64,000 nt of DNA. Source: Pseudomonas anatoliensis (GTDB taxonomy: Bacteria; Pseudomonadota; Gammaproteobacteria; Pseudomonadales; Pseudomonadaceae). The notes beneath the pieces are model-generated. The model did not search any database and was not told the origin of the DNA. It saw only the letters and a list, made by a program, of their open reading frames with translations. The stretch's first letter is position 1; every line of letters starts with the position of its first letter. Positions 8,455 to 17,661 of the stretch are shown here, in pieces. Both the position numbers and the translations under genes were made by a program. The DNA lies in the NCBI RefSeq assembly GCF_017976235.1, contig NZ_JACVHC010000007.1, forward strand, positions 310,001 to 374,000, in the 5' to 3' direction.

Positions 8455-11007
8455 ATGGGCAATATCAAACAAGAAACCATGCCGGTGATCCGCGACCTGC
8501 GCGACTTCGACCGACAGTCCGGCAATCTGCTGGAACGGTGGGTGTTCAACTATCGTCCGCTGTTCATGCTGCTGATGGCGTTGGTCACCGTGGTGTTGGG
8601 CTACATGGCAGCGACTCGGCTGGAGCTGCGTCCAAGCTTCGAAAAGATGATTCCGCAGAGCCAGCCGTACATTCAGAACTTCCTCGAAAACCGCCAGTCG
8701 TTGCGCGGCTTGGGCAACTCGGTGCGGGTGGTGGTAGAGAACACTCAGGGCGATATTTTCGACCCCGGTTATCTGGACGTGCTCAAGCAGGTCAACGACA
8801 AACTGTTCCTCACCGAAGGCGTCGACCGCGCCTGGATGAAGTCGCTGTGGAGCCCGGCGGTGCGCTGGACCGAAGTCACCGAGGAAGGTTTTCAGGGTGG
8901 TCCGGTGATGCCCGATACCTATGAAGGCAAGCCTGAGCAGATCGAACAGCTGCGCCAGAATATTTCCCGCGCCGGTATCGTCGGCAGTCTGGTGGCCAGC
9001 GACTACCGATCGAGCATGCTGATCGTGCCGCTGCTGGACAAGGCCACTGCCAGCGGTCAACGCATCGACTACCACGCTTTTTCGCAGATGCTCGAAGAGC
9101 AGTTGCGCGACAAGATCGAGTTCGCCGGTGACACCGCTGCACGCAAGGCCGGGGAGGAGGGCAAGGGTCAGTACAAAGTCCGGGTCATCGGTTTTGCCAA
9201 ATTGATGGGCGACCTGATCGACGGGCTGATTCAGGTGATGATGTTTTTCGGCCTGGCCGTCGTCACTTCGCTGATCATCATTTATGCCTACACCCGTTGC
9301 GTTCGCAGCACCTTGCTGGTGGTCGGCTGCTCGCTGATCGCAGTGGTCTGGCAACTCGGCATCGTCGCCTGGCTCGGCTATGCCATCGACCCGTACTCGG
9401 TGCTGGTGCCGTTTCTGATTTTCGCCATCGGTGTGTCCCATGCGGCGCAGAAGATGAACGGAATCATGCAGGACATCGCCCGCGGCACGCACAAACTGAT
9501 CGCCGCACGCTACACCTTCCGTCGTCTGTTTATTGCCGGCGTCACCGCGCTGCTGGCCGACGCCGTAGGGTTCGCGGTGCTGATGCTGATCGATATTCCA
9601 GTGATCCGCGACCTGGCGATCACTGCCAGTATCGGTGTGGCGGTGCTGATCTTTACCTCGCTCTTGCTGATGCCGGTGTCGCTGTCTTATGTCGGCGTTG
9701 GCCACAAGGCTGCCGAGCGTGCGCTGAAAATCGACACGCGCGCAGAAGGGCACAAAGGCTTTGGCAAACTGTGGGACCTGCTCGACCGTTTCACTACACG
9801 CAAGTGGGCTACCGGCGCGGTGTTGGTCGCGGGGCTGATGGGCATCGGCGGCTTTGTCGTCAGCCTGCAACTGAAGATAGGCGATCTGCAAAGTGGCGCG
9901 CCGGAGTTGCGTGCCGACTCGCGCTACAACCGTGACAACGCCTACATCACCAGCCATTACGCGCTGTCCAGCGACCTGTTCGCGGTGATGATCAAGACCG
10001 CACCGGAAGGCTGCCTGAACTACAAGACGTTAATACTCGCCGACCGTCTGGCTTGGGAGCTGCAGCAGTATCCGGGCGTACAGGCGACGGCGTCGTTGGT
10101 TAACGCGGTGCGCCAGATCACCGCCGGCACTTACGAAGGCAACCCCAAACTCAACAGCATCCAGCGCAATCAGGACGTGTTGAACTACGCCGCGCAGCAA
10201 GCCTCGGTCAACTCCCCGGAGCTGTTCAATACCGATTGCTCGCTGATGCCGGTGATCACTTTCCTCAAGGATCACAAGGCCGAGACGCTCGATGCCGTGG
10301 TGGGAATCGCCGAAAAATTCGCGCGGGAAAACACCAGCGAAGATCGACAGTTCCTGCTGGCGGCCGGGTCGGCCGGGATTGAGGCGGCGACCAACATTGT
10401 TGTGCGCGAGGCAAATCGTACGATGCTGCTTTACGTCTACGCGGCGGTGACGTTGTTCTGCCTGATCACGTTCCGCAGCTGGCGCGCTACCCTGGTCGCC
10501 CTGTTGCCACTGGTACTGACTTCGATTCTTTGCGAGGCATTGATGGTGATCATGGGCATTGGCGTGAAAGTCGCGACCTTGCCAGTGATCGCGTTGGGTG
10601 TGGGCATCGGCGTGGATTACGCGTTGTACCTGCTCAGCGTCCAGTTGCATTACCAGCGCCAGGGTCTGCCGTTGTCCCAGGCTTACCGCAACGCCGTGTC
10701 GTTTACCGGGCGGGTCGTAGGTCTGGTAGGCATCACCCTGGCGGCCGGCGTGGTGTGCTGGGTCTGGTCGCCGATAAAGTTTCAGGCCGACATGGGCATC
10801 CTGCTGACCTTTATGTTCCTGTGGAACATGCTCGGCGCGCTGGTGCTGATTCCTGCCCTGTCTTATTTCCTGCTGCGCGAGCGGGCGCTCCAGCCGGAAC
10901 CTGATACGCCGCTCTTAAGCACGGAGATCTCTCAACCTCCGGGCATTTCCCAGGCCCTGACCACTTCCGCTCCGGGCACGGCGCGAATGTCAGTCAATGA
11001 GCCCTAA
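8455..11007 (+). CDS. RND/MMPL-family transporter
   Basis: An 850-aa inner-membrane pump with two MMPL halves, each with one helix, a large periplasmic domain and a bundle of five or six helices. The second half has the canonical GVGIGVDYAL motif (D721-Y722), the proton-relay position. The corresponding first-half motif reads FAIGVSHAAQKMN (S328-H329), so the Asp-Tyr pair is replaced. I believe this is usual for this DUF1302-linked subfamily, but it differs from MmpL and HpnN pumps. Likely function: export or retrograde transport of a lipid or other hydrophobic compound with the DUF1302/DUF1329 proteins. The last 4 bases overlap the convergent small gene. Confidence 0.86.
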   Translation: MGNIKQETMPVIRDLRDFDRQSGNLLERWVFNYRPLFMLLMALVTVVLGYMAATRLELRPSFEKMIPQSQPYIQNFLENRQSLRGLGNSVRVVVENTQGDIFDPGYLDVLKQVNDKLFLTEGVDRAWMKSLWSPAVRWTEVTEEGFQGGPVMPDTYEGKPEQIEQLRQNISRAGIVGSLVASDYRSSMLIVPLLDKATASGQRIDYHAFSQMLEEQLRDKIEFAGDTAARKAGEEGKGQYKVRVIGFAKLMGDLIDGLIQVMMFFGLAVVTSLIIIYAYTRCVRSTLLVVGCSLIAVVWQLGIVAWLGYAIDPYSVLVPFLIFAIGVSHAAQKMNGIMQDIARGTHKLIAARYTFRRLFIAGVTALLADAVGFAVLMLIDIPVIRDLAITASIGVAVLIFTSLLLMPVSLSYVGVGHKAAERALKIDTRAEGHKGFGKLWDLLDRFTTRKWATGAVLVAGLMGIGGFVVSLQLKIGDLQSGAPELRADSRYNRDNAYITSHYALSSDLFAVMIKTAPEGCLNYKTLILADRLAWELQQYPGVQATASLVNAVRQITAGTYEGNPKLNSIQRNQDVLNYAAQQASVNSPELFNTDCSLMPVITFLKDHKAETLDAVVGIAEKFARENTSEDRQFLLAAGSAGIEAATNIVVREANRTMLLYVYAAVTLFCLITFRSWRATLVALLPLVLTSILCEALMVIMGIGVKVATLPVIALGVGIGVDYALYLLSVQLHYQRQGLPLSQAYRNAVSFTGRVVGLVGITLAAGVVCWVWSPIKFQADMGILLTFMFLWNMLGALVLIPALSYFLLRERALQPEPDTPLLSTEISQPPGISQALTTSAPGTARMSVNEP

Positions 11008-11285
11008 GGTTTCGGCGCCTTCTTGATGTCTTCTGAATCACTCGAAGTCGCCGCATCCTTCTCGGTCTCATGCGACTCTGCGCCCGCATTACCTCCGGAA
11101 GATTCTTCGCCCTTCTTGTCGGCCTTGTCATCGTGGGCGCTCGAGCTCTTCGAGTGATTGACGCCCGGCAGGGCATTCGGCGGGGCGGCAGATTCAGCAG
11201 TGTTTTGCTCTGTCGCCATGGCGCTCATCGGACCAATAATGAGCAGGCTGGCAAACGATAGCGCCGCAATGTTCTTGTTCATCAT
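11004..11285 (-). CDS. Small exported hydrophilic protein, function unknown
   Basis: A 93-aa protein with a signal peptide (cleavage after AMA, residue about 24). The mature part is a highly charged, low-complexity chain rich in Ser, Lys, Glu, Asp and Ala, probably disordered. Two adjacent ATGs (11285 and 11282) follow a GAAGG site. It converges with the MMPL gene and overlaps its stop region by 4 bases. I recognise no family. The signal peptide and ribosome site support it being a real gene. Confidence 0.6.
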   Translation of the reverse strand: MMNKNIAALSFASLLIIGPMSAMATEQNTAESAAPPNALPGVNHSKSSSAHDDKADKKGEESSGGNAGAESHETEKDAATSSDSEDIKKAPKP

Positions 11286-11435
11286 CTAAGCCTTCACGCG
11301 AGGGGATGTACTGGCTTGGAGGTGCGAGAGAAGCAAAGGTGCAGGGTGCTGGACGAGTGGTAGGGCAAACTGCTGGCCCCCGAGTGCCATTTTCATCGTC
11401 AAACTCGCCTTTTTTCAAAAGGTTAGGTTGGCTAT

Positions 11436-11765
11436 ATGCGGACGATTGTCATCACCGTGGCAGCGCTTTCCCTGGCTGTCTTTGCTTCTGGAGCCCAGGC
11501 GAAAGAGTTGAGCAAAGGTCATCGTTTTGCCTGTACCTGGGGTTCGGATATCGCCGCAGGTGCGCAGCATTCCAAACTGTCGGGAGTTTCTTTGTATGGG
11601 GCGCGCAAGCAGTTGCAGGTGCGCAAATTCCAGCAGCCGTGGATGCGCATGACCGCGATGGGGATTATCGAGCAGACTTATAACAGCACCTCGAAGCTCA
11701 AGCCGGCGGCGGTCAAGCAGACCTACTATGAGCAATGTGTGCGCCACGAGCTGGCTCAGCGCTAG
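11436..11765 (+). CDS. Small exported protein, function unknown
   Basis: A 109-aa protein with a clean signal peptide (cleavage SGAQA-KELSKG, residue 22). The mature domain of about 87 residues has two cysteines (in FACTWG and YYEQCVRHE) that could form a disulfide. It includes YGARKQLQVRKFQQPWMRMTA and a basic/aromatic C-terminus. I know similar short exported proteins in pseudomonads but no function. It is a single gene between two other small exported proteins. Confidence 0.65.
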   Translation: MRTIVITVAALSLAVFASGAQAKELSKGHRFACTWGSDIAAGAQHSKLSGVSLYGARKQLQVRKFQQPWMRMTAMGIIEQTYNSTSKLKPAAVKQTYYEQCVRHELAQR

Positions 11766-11845
11766 GGACGAATCAGCGCGGCCAACGACTGCGGGCATCC
11801 CGATCTACTATCCTGTGAATAACGCCATCGTCTGAGAGCACGGAT

Positions 11846-12316
11846 ATGTTCAGATCAACTCGATGCATTGCAGGTGTGATGTCGCTGGTTCTGGTCGCCG
11901 GCCCGATGGCCGCGCTCGCGGATCCCGGCAACGGTAAGGGACAGGGACAGGGACAGGGGCAGGGCAATAGCAAAGGCAACCCGCACAATGCACAAGGGGC
12001 AGGAAACAAAGGCAAAAACGCTAACCACGGGGATTACAGCCATGGCCCGAGCGTCGACCGCAGCCACGTCATCGGACTGGTCGGTGGATATCGTGACTAT
12101 TGGCAACCCGGCCCTGCATTGCCCCCCGGAGTCCAGAAAAATCTCGCGCGTGGCAAACCGTTACCTCCGGGCATTGCGAAAAAACTCGACAATCGTCTGC
12201 TCGGCCACCTTCCGCACTACGACGGTTATGAATGGCAGCAAGCCGGTACGGATCTGATACTGGTCGCCCTCGCCACTGGCCTCATTTATGAAGTCCTCAA
12301 CGGCGCGTTCGATTAA
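11846..12316 (+). CDS. CigR/RcnB-like exported protein
   Basis: A 156-aa exported protein with a signal peptide ending at ALA-DPGNG. A Gly/Gln/Asn low-complexity linker (from about residue 27 to 60, containing repeated GQ units) is followed by the conserved block PPGVQKNLARGKPLPPGIAKKL, named here by its ends PPGVQ and AKKL. It closes with a hydrophobic segment (DLILVALATGLIYEVL). The PPG-IAK-LARGKPLPPG block is diagnostic of the CigR/RcnB family; CigR was described in Salmonella as an antivirulence membrane protein, but its role in Pseudomonas is unknown. A good rho-independent terminator follows. Confidence 0.75.
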   Translation: MFRSTRCIAGVMSLVLVAGPMAALADPGNGKGQGQGQGQGNSKGNPHNAQGAGNKGKNANHGDYSHGPSVDRSHVIGLVGGYRDYWQPGPALPPGVQKNLARGKPLPPGIAKKLDNRLLGHLPHYDGYEWQQAGTDLILVALATGLIYEVLNGAFD

Positions 12317-12331
12317 GCGCTTGCGGCATCG

Positions 12332-12359
12332 AGCCCGACTTTTTCAAGTCGGGCTTTTT
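12332..12359 (+). terminator. Rho-independent terminator of the CigR-like gene
   Basis: The 10-base arms AGCCCGACTT and AAGTCGGGCT flank a TTTC loop, and TTTTC follows. It starts 16 bases after the stop codon. Confidence 0.85.
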
Positions 12360-12434
12360 CTTGCCTCGAAGATTCGTAACGTCGGCGCTGGAGTACCATG
12401 ACGCACTCTCATCCTTTGCCGAGCTCAATGCCCT

Positions 12435-14246
12435 ATGCCTGTTTTATCGCGCGTCATTTCGTTGCTCGACCAGGCGCAGCGTGCCTTACGCCTGGTTTGG
12501 GGCACATCGCGCAGTTTGTTTCTGGGGCTGGTGCTGGCGACATTGGTTGCCGGTGTGTTGCCGGCGCTGGCGGCGTGGCTGGGCCAACGGATTGTCGATG
12601 CGGTGGTGACGGCGATGCAGTTGCATGCGCAGCAGGGCGATGCGCCGCTGTGGCCGGTGTTGCGTTACGTGCTGATGGAGGCCGGGGTGCTGGCGTTGTT
12701 GTCTGCGACACAACGGGCGCTGTCGGTGCAGCAGTCGTTGTTGCGGGTGCAGCTGGGGCAGAAGGTCAATACGTTGATTCTGGAGAAGGCGCAGACCCTG
12801 TCACTGGTGCAGTTCGAGAACTCCGAGTTCTACGACAAGCTGGTGCGTGTACGCCGCGAAGCCTCGACACGGCCCCTGGCATTGGTCATGAAGTCACTGG
12901 GGCTGGTCCAGAACCTGATCATGTTGATCAGCTTCGGTGTGCTGCTGGTGCATTTTTCGCCATGGGCGCTAGCCTTGCTGGTGATCGGCGCGCTACCGGT
13001 CTTCTTTGCCGAGGCGCACTTTTCCGGCGATGCTTTTCGGCTGTTCACCCGTCGGGCGCCGGAGAGCCGCCAGCAAAGTTACATCGAAACCTTGCTGTCC
13101 CACGAGGCGTACATCAAAGAGGTCAAACTGTTCGGGTTCGCGCCGCTGCTGTTGCAGCGCTACCGGGACACCTTCGCCAGACTGTACGCCGAAGACCGGC
13201 AATTGACGTTGCGTCGCGATGGTTGGGGCTTCGGTCTAGGATTGCTCGGCACGGCGGCGTTTTACGTGGCGTACGCCTGGGTGGTGATCGATGCCGTGCA
13301 CGGCAATATCAGTCTGGGCCAGATGACCATGTATCTGGTGCTGTTCAAGCAGGGGCAGGGCGCGGTCAGCAGTAGCTTGAGTGCGATCAGTGGGCTGTAC
13401 GAAGACGGCCTCTACCTGTCGAATCTTTACGAATACCTGGCTGAGCCGGTGTTGGCCGATAGTGGTCATCTAACCGCTGGCGTGCGACCGGGCGATGGTC
13501 TGCGTTTTGAGAACGTCGGCTTCCGTTATCCGGGGGCTACCCGTGCGGCACTGGAGGGCATCGACCTGCATCTGGTGCCCGGCAAAAGCATGGCACTGGT
13601 CGGTGAAAATGGCTCAGGCAAGACCACACTGATCAAATTGCTGACGCGACTTTATCGGCCTGATCAGGGGCGCATTCTGCTCGATGGCAGCGATTTGCAG
13701 GATTGGGAGGAGAACACGTTGCGTCGGCGCATCGGGGTGATCTTCCAGGATTACATCCGTTACCAGTTCACCGTCGGTGAAAACATTGGTGTTGGCGACA
13801 CTTCGGCATTCAGTGATGAACAGCGCTGGAAAGACGCTGCTGCCGAAGGCATGGCTGCGCGCTTCATTGAGGGGCTGGAACGCGGTTATGCCACACAACT
13901 CGGCCGCTGGTTTGCCGGTGGTCAGGAGTTGTCGGGCGGGCAATGGCAGAAGATCGCCTTGTCTCGGGCATACATGCGCCGTGAGGCCGATATCCTGATC
14001 CTCGACGAGCCGACCTCAGCCCTTGATCCGGCAGCGGAGGCGGCGGTATTTGAGCATTTCAGCCAGCACACCGAAGGGCGCATGACGTTACTGATCTCGC
14101 ACCGGTTTTCCAGTGTGCGCAATGCCGATCACATCATTGTGTTGGAACAGGGCCGGATTCTGGAGCAGGGCGACCACGATGATTTGATTGAGACTGCCGG
14201 GCATTACGCGCAGCTCTTCGATTTACAGGCTCGCGGTTACCGTTAG
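12435..14246 (+). CDS. ABC transporter, fused permease and ATPase (exporter type)
   Basis: A 603-aa half-transporter. The N-terminal about 320 residues hold six membrane segments of an ABC exporter. The C-terminal ATPase has Walker A GENGSGKT at 390-397, the signature SGGQ at 500-503 and Walker B ILILDEP around 521-526, followed by the switch histidine in LISHRF. The chain works as a homodimer or heterodimer; no partner ABC gene is adjacent. The substrate cannot be predicted: it could be peptide, lipid or drug. The gene stands alone downstream of a terminator and ends in a 4-base overlap with the convergent hydrolase. Confidence 0.88.
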   Translation: MPVLSRVISLLDQAQRALRLVWGTSRSLFLGLVLATLVAGVLPALAAWLGQRIVDAVVTAMQLHAQQGDAPLWPVLRYVLMEAGVLALLSATQRALSVQQSLLRVQLGQKVNTLILEKAQTLSLVQFENSEFYDKLVRVRREASTRPLALVMKSLGLVQNLIMLISFGVLLVHFSPWALALLVIGALPVFFAEAHFSGDAFRLFTRRAPESRQQSYIETLLSHEAYIKEVKLFGFAPLLLQRYRDTFARLYAEDRQLTLRRDGWGFGLGLLGTAAFYVAYAWVVIDAVHGNISLGQMTMYLVLFKQGQGAVSSSLSAISGLYEDGLYLSNLYEYLAEPVLADSGHLTAGVRPGDGLRFENVGFRYPGATRAALEGIDLHLVPGKSMALVGENGSGKTTLIKLLTRLYRPDQGRILLDGSDLQDWEENTLRRRIGVIFQDYIRYQFTVGENIGVGDTSAFSDEQRWKDAAAEGMAARFIEGLERGYATQLGRWFAGGQELSGGQWQKIALSRAYMRREADILILDEPTSALDPAAEAAVFEHFSQHTEGRMTLLISHRFSSVRNADHIIVLEQGRILEQGDHDDLIETAGHYAQLFDLQARGYR

Positions 14247-15187
14247 GAGTCGCGCGCATTGCGCAGCGGCGCCGGCCCCGCGACACGTGGCAACGGTTTG
14301 GTCTGCATCAAGGCATCGAGCGCCTTGCGATAATTTTGCCCGCCCAGCGCCATGCTGTTGTTGTGCGTCGCGCCGGGTACCAACAACAAGCGTTTAGGTT
14401 GTTGAGCAGCGTTGAACAGTTGCTCGCTGAAACGCGGCGGCACGAACGCATCGGCCATGCCATGCACCACCAGCAACGGCATGTGAATCTCGGCAATCTT
14501 GTCGATGGAATCGAATTTCTGTGACAGCAGCCAGCGCACCGGCAACGAGGTGTTGGCCACGGCGGCAGCCACATCCGCCAGCGAGGTGAAGGTGGATTCG
14601 ATCACCAAACCGCGCACCGCAAGCGGCGTCTTGTTACGCGTGGCGTCCTGGCCAAGTTCGGCCGCCAGATCAACCGCCACGGCACCACCCAGGGAGTGGC
14701 CGTAGATCAGGCGTTTGTTCGGATCCGGTTGCAGCAGTTTGAAGCGCTCCCACGCCACCCGCGCGTCTTCGTAAACGCTGCTTTCCGAGGGCAGATCGCC
14801 CTTGCTCTGGCCGAATCCGCGGTAATCGATGGCCAGCACCGAGTAACCTGCCGCACGCAATTGCTCGATGCGGAACAACTGCCCGGTGAGGTTCCAGCGC
14901 ACGCCATGCAGATAGAGGATCGCCGGGGCGTTGGCTTTTTCCGCCGGCCACCACCAGGCATGAATGTTTTGTCCGGCCTTGAAACTCTTGGGTTGCAGAT
15001 CGAGTTCCTGCACGCTGCCCGGCAAACCGCGATACCAGCCGGCATTGCCCGGCTCGATGCGAAACAACAGTTTGCGCTCGGTATGTTCCAGCACGGCACA
15101 ACTCGTCGGCACGCCGATAATCAAAGCGGCCATGCAGGCAAACGCCAAGCGGCGACGGCGCAGACGAGTCATGAAGGACAGGAACAT
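14243..15187 (-). CDS. Alpha/beta hydrolase (BEM46/YfhR-like), membrane-anchored or exported
   Basis: A 314-aa protein if started at the ATG at 15187; a GTG at 15202 is also possible and neither has a strong ribosome site. The arginine-rich start followed by a hydrophobic stretch ending near VPTSC looks like a signal/anchor sequence, though the cysteine lacks a good lipobox. The catalytic core shows HGVRWN (oxyanion), the nucleophile elbow GHSLGG, the acid in VHGMADAF and the histidine in ATHNN. This matches the BEM46/YfhR family of serine hydrolases. Substrate unknown. It converges with the ABC exporter gene, overlapping by 4 bases. Confidence 0.8.
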   Translation of the reverse strand: MFLSFMTRLRRRRLAFACMAALIIGVPTSCAVLEHTERKLLFRIEPGNAGWYRGLPGSVQELDLQPKSFKAGQNIHAWWWPAEKANAPAILYLHGVRWNLTGQLFRIEQLRAAGYSVLAIDYRGFGQSKGDLPSESSVYEDARVAWERFKLLQPDPNKRLIYGHSLGGAVAVDLAAELGQDATRNKTPLAVRGLVIESTFTSLADVAAAVANTSLPVRWLLSQKFDSIDKIAEIHMPLLVVHGMADAFVPPRFSEQLFNAAQQPKRLLLVPGATHNNSMALGGQNYRKALDALMQTKPLPRVAGPAPLRNARDS

Positions 15188-15299
15188 TAAACGTTTCACC
15201 ACGGCGCAGACAAAGAACGCTTTTTACCAGATGCCTCGGTCTGCGCGCGATATTTTCGACCACCGCCCGTACGCAACGATTACAAAATGCTGCAACGGC

Positions 15300-16298
15300 T
15301 CAGTTCACCTTCAGCACGATCTTGCCGATATGATCGCCGGCCTCCATGTGTGCATGGGCCTGTGCCGCCTCTTCAAGTGCATAGACCTTGTCGATGATCG
15401 GCAGGCAGCGACCGGCACTCAGCACCGGCCAAACGTGCTCGCGCAATTGATCGGCAATGGCCGATTTCTCCGCCGCAGTGCGTGCGCGCAACAGCGAACC
15501 GGTGACCACCGCGCGTTTACCTAGGATCGCCAGCAGATCGACGTCGTTTGCCTTGCCGCCACCAAGGAAGCCCAGCATCACCAATCGCCCATCCATCGCC
15601 AGAGCGCTGACGTTACTGTTGAAGTAGGACCCGCCCATGATGTCGAGAATCACGTTCACGCCCTGGCCGGCGGTTTTCTCGGCGATCACCGCAGCGAAAT
15701 CCTCTTCGCGGTAGTTGATCGGTTGGCCGCCGAACTCGCTGATCGCTGCGCATTTTGCCGGGCTACCGGCCGTGGCAAAGGCTTCGATGGCGAATTCGCG
15801 ACAAAGCATCAGCGCCGTGGTGCCGATGCCGCTGGTACCGCCATGGATGAGCGCGCGCTGCCCTCGGCTGGCGCCACCGAGACCGAACAGGTTGGCCCAC
15901 ACGGTAAAGAAGGTTTCCGGAATCGCGGCGGCCTGCACCCAGTCGATTCCATCCGGAATGGGCAGGGTCTGGCCGGCCGGAACGCTGCAGTATTCGGCGT
16001 AGCCGCCACCATTGGTCAGCGCGCACACGCGATCGCCGAGGGCAAACTGGCTGACACCAGCGCCGAGTGCCACGACTTCGCCGGCCACTTCCAGGCCGGG
16101 AATCGGGTTCATCCCGGGTTTCATCGGGTACTTTCCGGCGCGCTGCAAGGCATCCGGCCGGTTGATGCCGGCAGCGTGCACGCGGATCAGCACTTCGCCT
16201 TCGGCGGCCACCGGCAACGGCACGCGCTTGGGTTGCAGAACGTCCGGGCCACCAGGTTGGGTAATTTCGATTCGGGTCATTTCATTGGGTAACGTCAT
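15300..16298 (-). CDS. NAD(P)H quinone oxidoreductase, PIG3 family (MDR superfamily)
   Basis: A 332-aa zinc-free medium-chain reductase. The start ATG at 16298 follows AGGAG. Visible features are AGINRPDALQRAGKYP near residue 45, PGLEVAGEV, and the NADPH-binding GGTSGIGTTA motif in the middle of the chain. This order and the AGINRPD motif identify the PIG3-type quinone oxidoreductase subgroup (TIGR02824-like). It reduces quinones or other electrophiles in the cytoplasm with NADPH. It is a single gene; neighbours give no pathway. Confidence 0.88.
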   Translation of the reverse strand: MTLPNEMTRIEITQPGGPDVLQPKRVPLPVAAEGEVLIRVHAAGINRPDALQRAGKYPMKPGMNPIPGLEVAGEVVALGAGVSQFALGDRVCALTNGGGYAEYCSVPAGQTLPIPDGIDWVQAAAIPETFFTVWANLFGLGGASRGQRALIHGGTSGIGTTALMLCREFAIEAFATAGSPAKCAAISEFGGQPINYREEDFAAVIAEKTAGQGVNVILDIMGGSYFNSNVSALAMDGRLVMLGFLGGGKANDVDLLAILGKRAVVTGSLLRARTAAEKSAIADQLREHVWPVLSAGRCLPIIDKVYALEEAAQAHAHMEAGDHIGKIVLKVN

Positions 16299-16359
16299 GT
16301 CGACTCCTGTGATTAAAGGTTCTGTAGATGGGAGCGTGGTTTAAAGGCAATGATTCCCT

Positions 16360-17550
16360 TCAGTGAGTGCAAACACGCGATTCAATGGAAGAGGGCAGCC
16401 ACCTCATTGCCTGCTCCAGCAACAACGCCACTGCAATCGCGCCGGCGGCAATCACGAACAACAACGAGTGATGCCCACCCGAGGCATTGAACAACGCCGA
16501 GTAGGCAAACCCGGCCAGTGCCTGGAACGTGGCAAACGATACGGTGGCCCGGCTCCAGGCGATTTGCTGGCGATGATGTTCAGGAATCAATTCATGCACG
16601 CGGGCCAGAGCCAGTGGCACGATGCCGGGCGGGAATGAACCGAGAATCACCGCCAGCAATGCCAAGGCTATAAATGAATGGGAAGTCGCCAGCAGCCCGA
16701 GCGTGATCGCCTGCACCACCAAGACCAGACGAATGCTCGTCCGCGCGCCCAACTTGTCCGCCAGAAAGCCATAACTCACCGGCCCGACAATCGCGCCCAA
16801 CCCGTACATCACCCATACCAGCGCGCCGACGTGCGCTCCGGCTCCGAGCCCGCGCGCCACGTAATCCACCAGAAACACCATCGCTGGCACCAGACCTGCG
16901 GCCATGAAGGCGTATTGCGCGAACAGCAAATACACGCCCGGCGGGGTTGGCTGAGCCGCCGCGCTCGCTTGGGGCGCAACCGGATGCGGCAAGTCGGCAG
17001 GCCAGCCGAACCAGCTCATCGCAGTCAACAGCAACGACAATGCGCCCAAGCCCAACCAGGTTGATTGCAGACCCAAGGTCAACAATGGCGGGACAATTGT
17101 CCCGGAGCCGGCAATCCCCAGGCCGATGCCCAGGAAGATCGCGCCGCTGGCCAGCCCTTTTCGGGTTGCCGGCACATGCGGCAACACCGTCGCTGCCACC
17201 AACACCATGATCGCGCCACCGGTAATTCCCGATAGCAACCGCCAACCAAAAAACCAACTCACCGACAAAGGAAACGCACAGGCAAAAAACGCAGCGGTGA
17301 CCAGCAGCATCATCAGCCGCAACGCGTTTTTATTGCCGAGGTAGCGTGCGATTGGCCGCCCGAGCAGGGCGCCGATCAGGTAGCCGACCAGATTGGCCGC
17401 GCCGAGATAGACCACGTCGTTGGCGGAAAACCACTGCGCCTGAATCAGCGCGGGAATCAGCGGAGTGTAAGCAAAGCGTGCCAGGCCGATGCTGACCAGA
17501 CTGGCGCAGAGTCCGGCGAAGATTGCAGATGCAGAGGATGAAGTACGCAT
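16360..17550 (-). CDS. MFS transporter, YbfB/YjiJ family
   Basis: A 396-aa protein from the ATG at 17550 (MRTSSSASAIF). An in-frame extension to 17649 is hydrophilic and would run into the divergent LysR promoter, so I reject it. Twelve membrane helices are evident, with the family opening GLxxSLVSIGLARFAYTPLIPALI and the loop-2-like GRPIARYLGNKNALR. YbfB/YjiJ transporters have no well-defined substrate. It is divergent from the LysR regulator at 17662 across about 110 bases, the usual layout for a LysR-controlled efflux gene. Confidence 0.85.
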   Translation of the reverse strand: MRTSSSASAIFAGLCASLVSIGLARFAYTPLIPALIQAQWFSANDVVYLGAANLVGYLIGALLGRPIARYLGNKNALRLMMLLVTAAFFACAFPLSVSWFFGWRLLSGITGGAIMVLVAATVLPHVPATRKGLASGAIFLGIGLGIAGSGTIVPPLLTLGLQSTWLGLGALSLLLTAMSWFGWPADLPHPVAPQASAAAQPTPPGVYLLFAQYAFMAAGLVPAMVFLVDYVARGLGAGAHVGALVWVMYGLGAIVGPVSYGFLADKLGARTSIRLVLVVQAITLGLLATSHSFIALALLAVILGSFPPGIVPLALARVHELIPEHHRQQIAWSRATVSFATFQALAGFAYSALFNASGGHHSLLFVIAAGAIAVALLLEQAMRWLPSSIESRVCTH

Positions 17551-17661
17551 GAGCGCGATCTCGAGAAGGTTTATGGCGCCCAGCATATCGGCTATGTTTG
17601 CTGCATTCGCGCAGCGAATCGGCTGCGCAGCGATGCAAATCTGCATCACAAGGGGGGCAAG

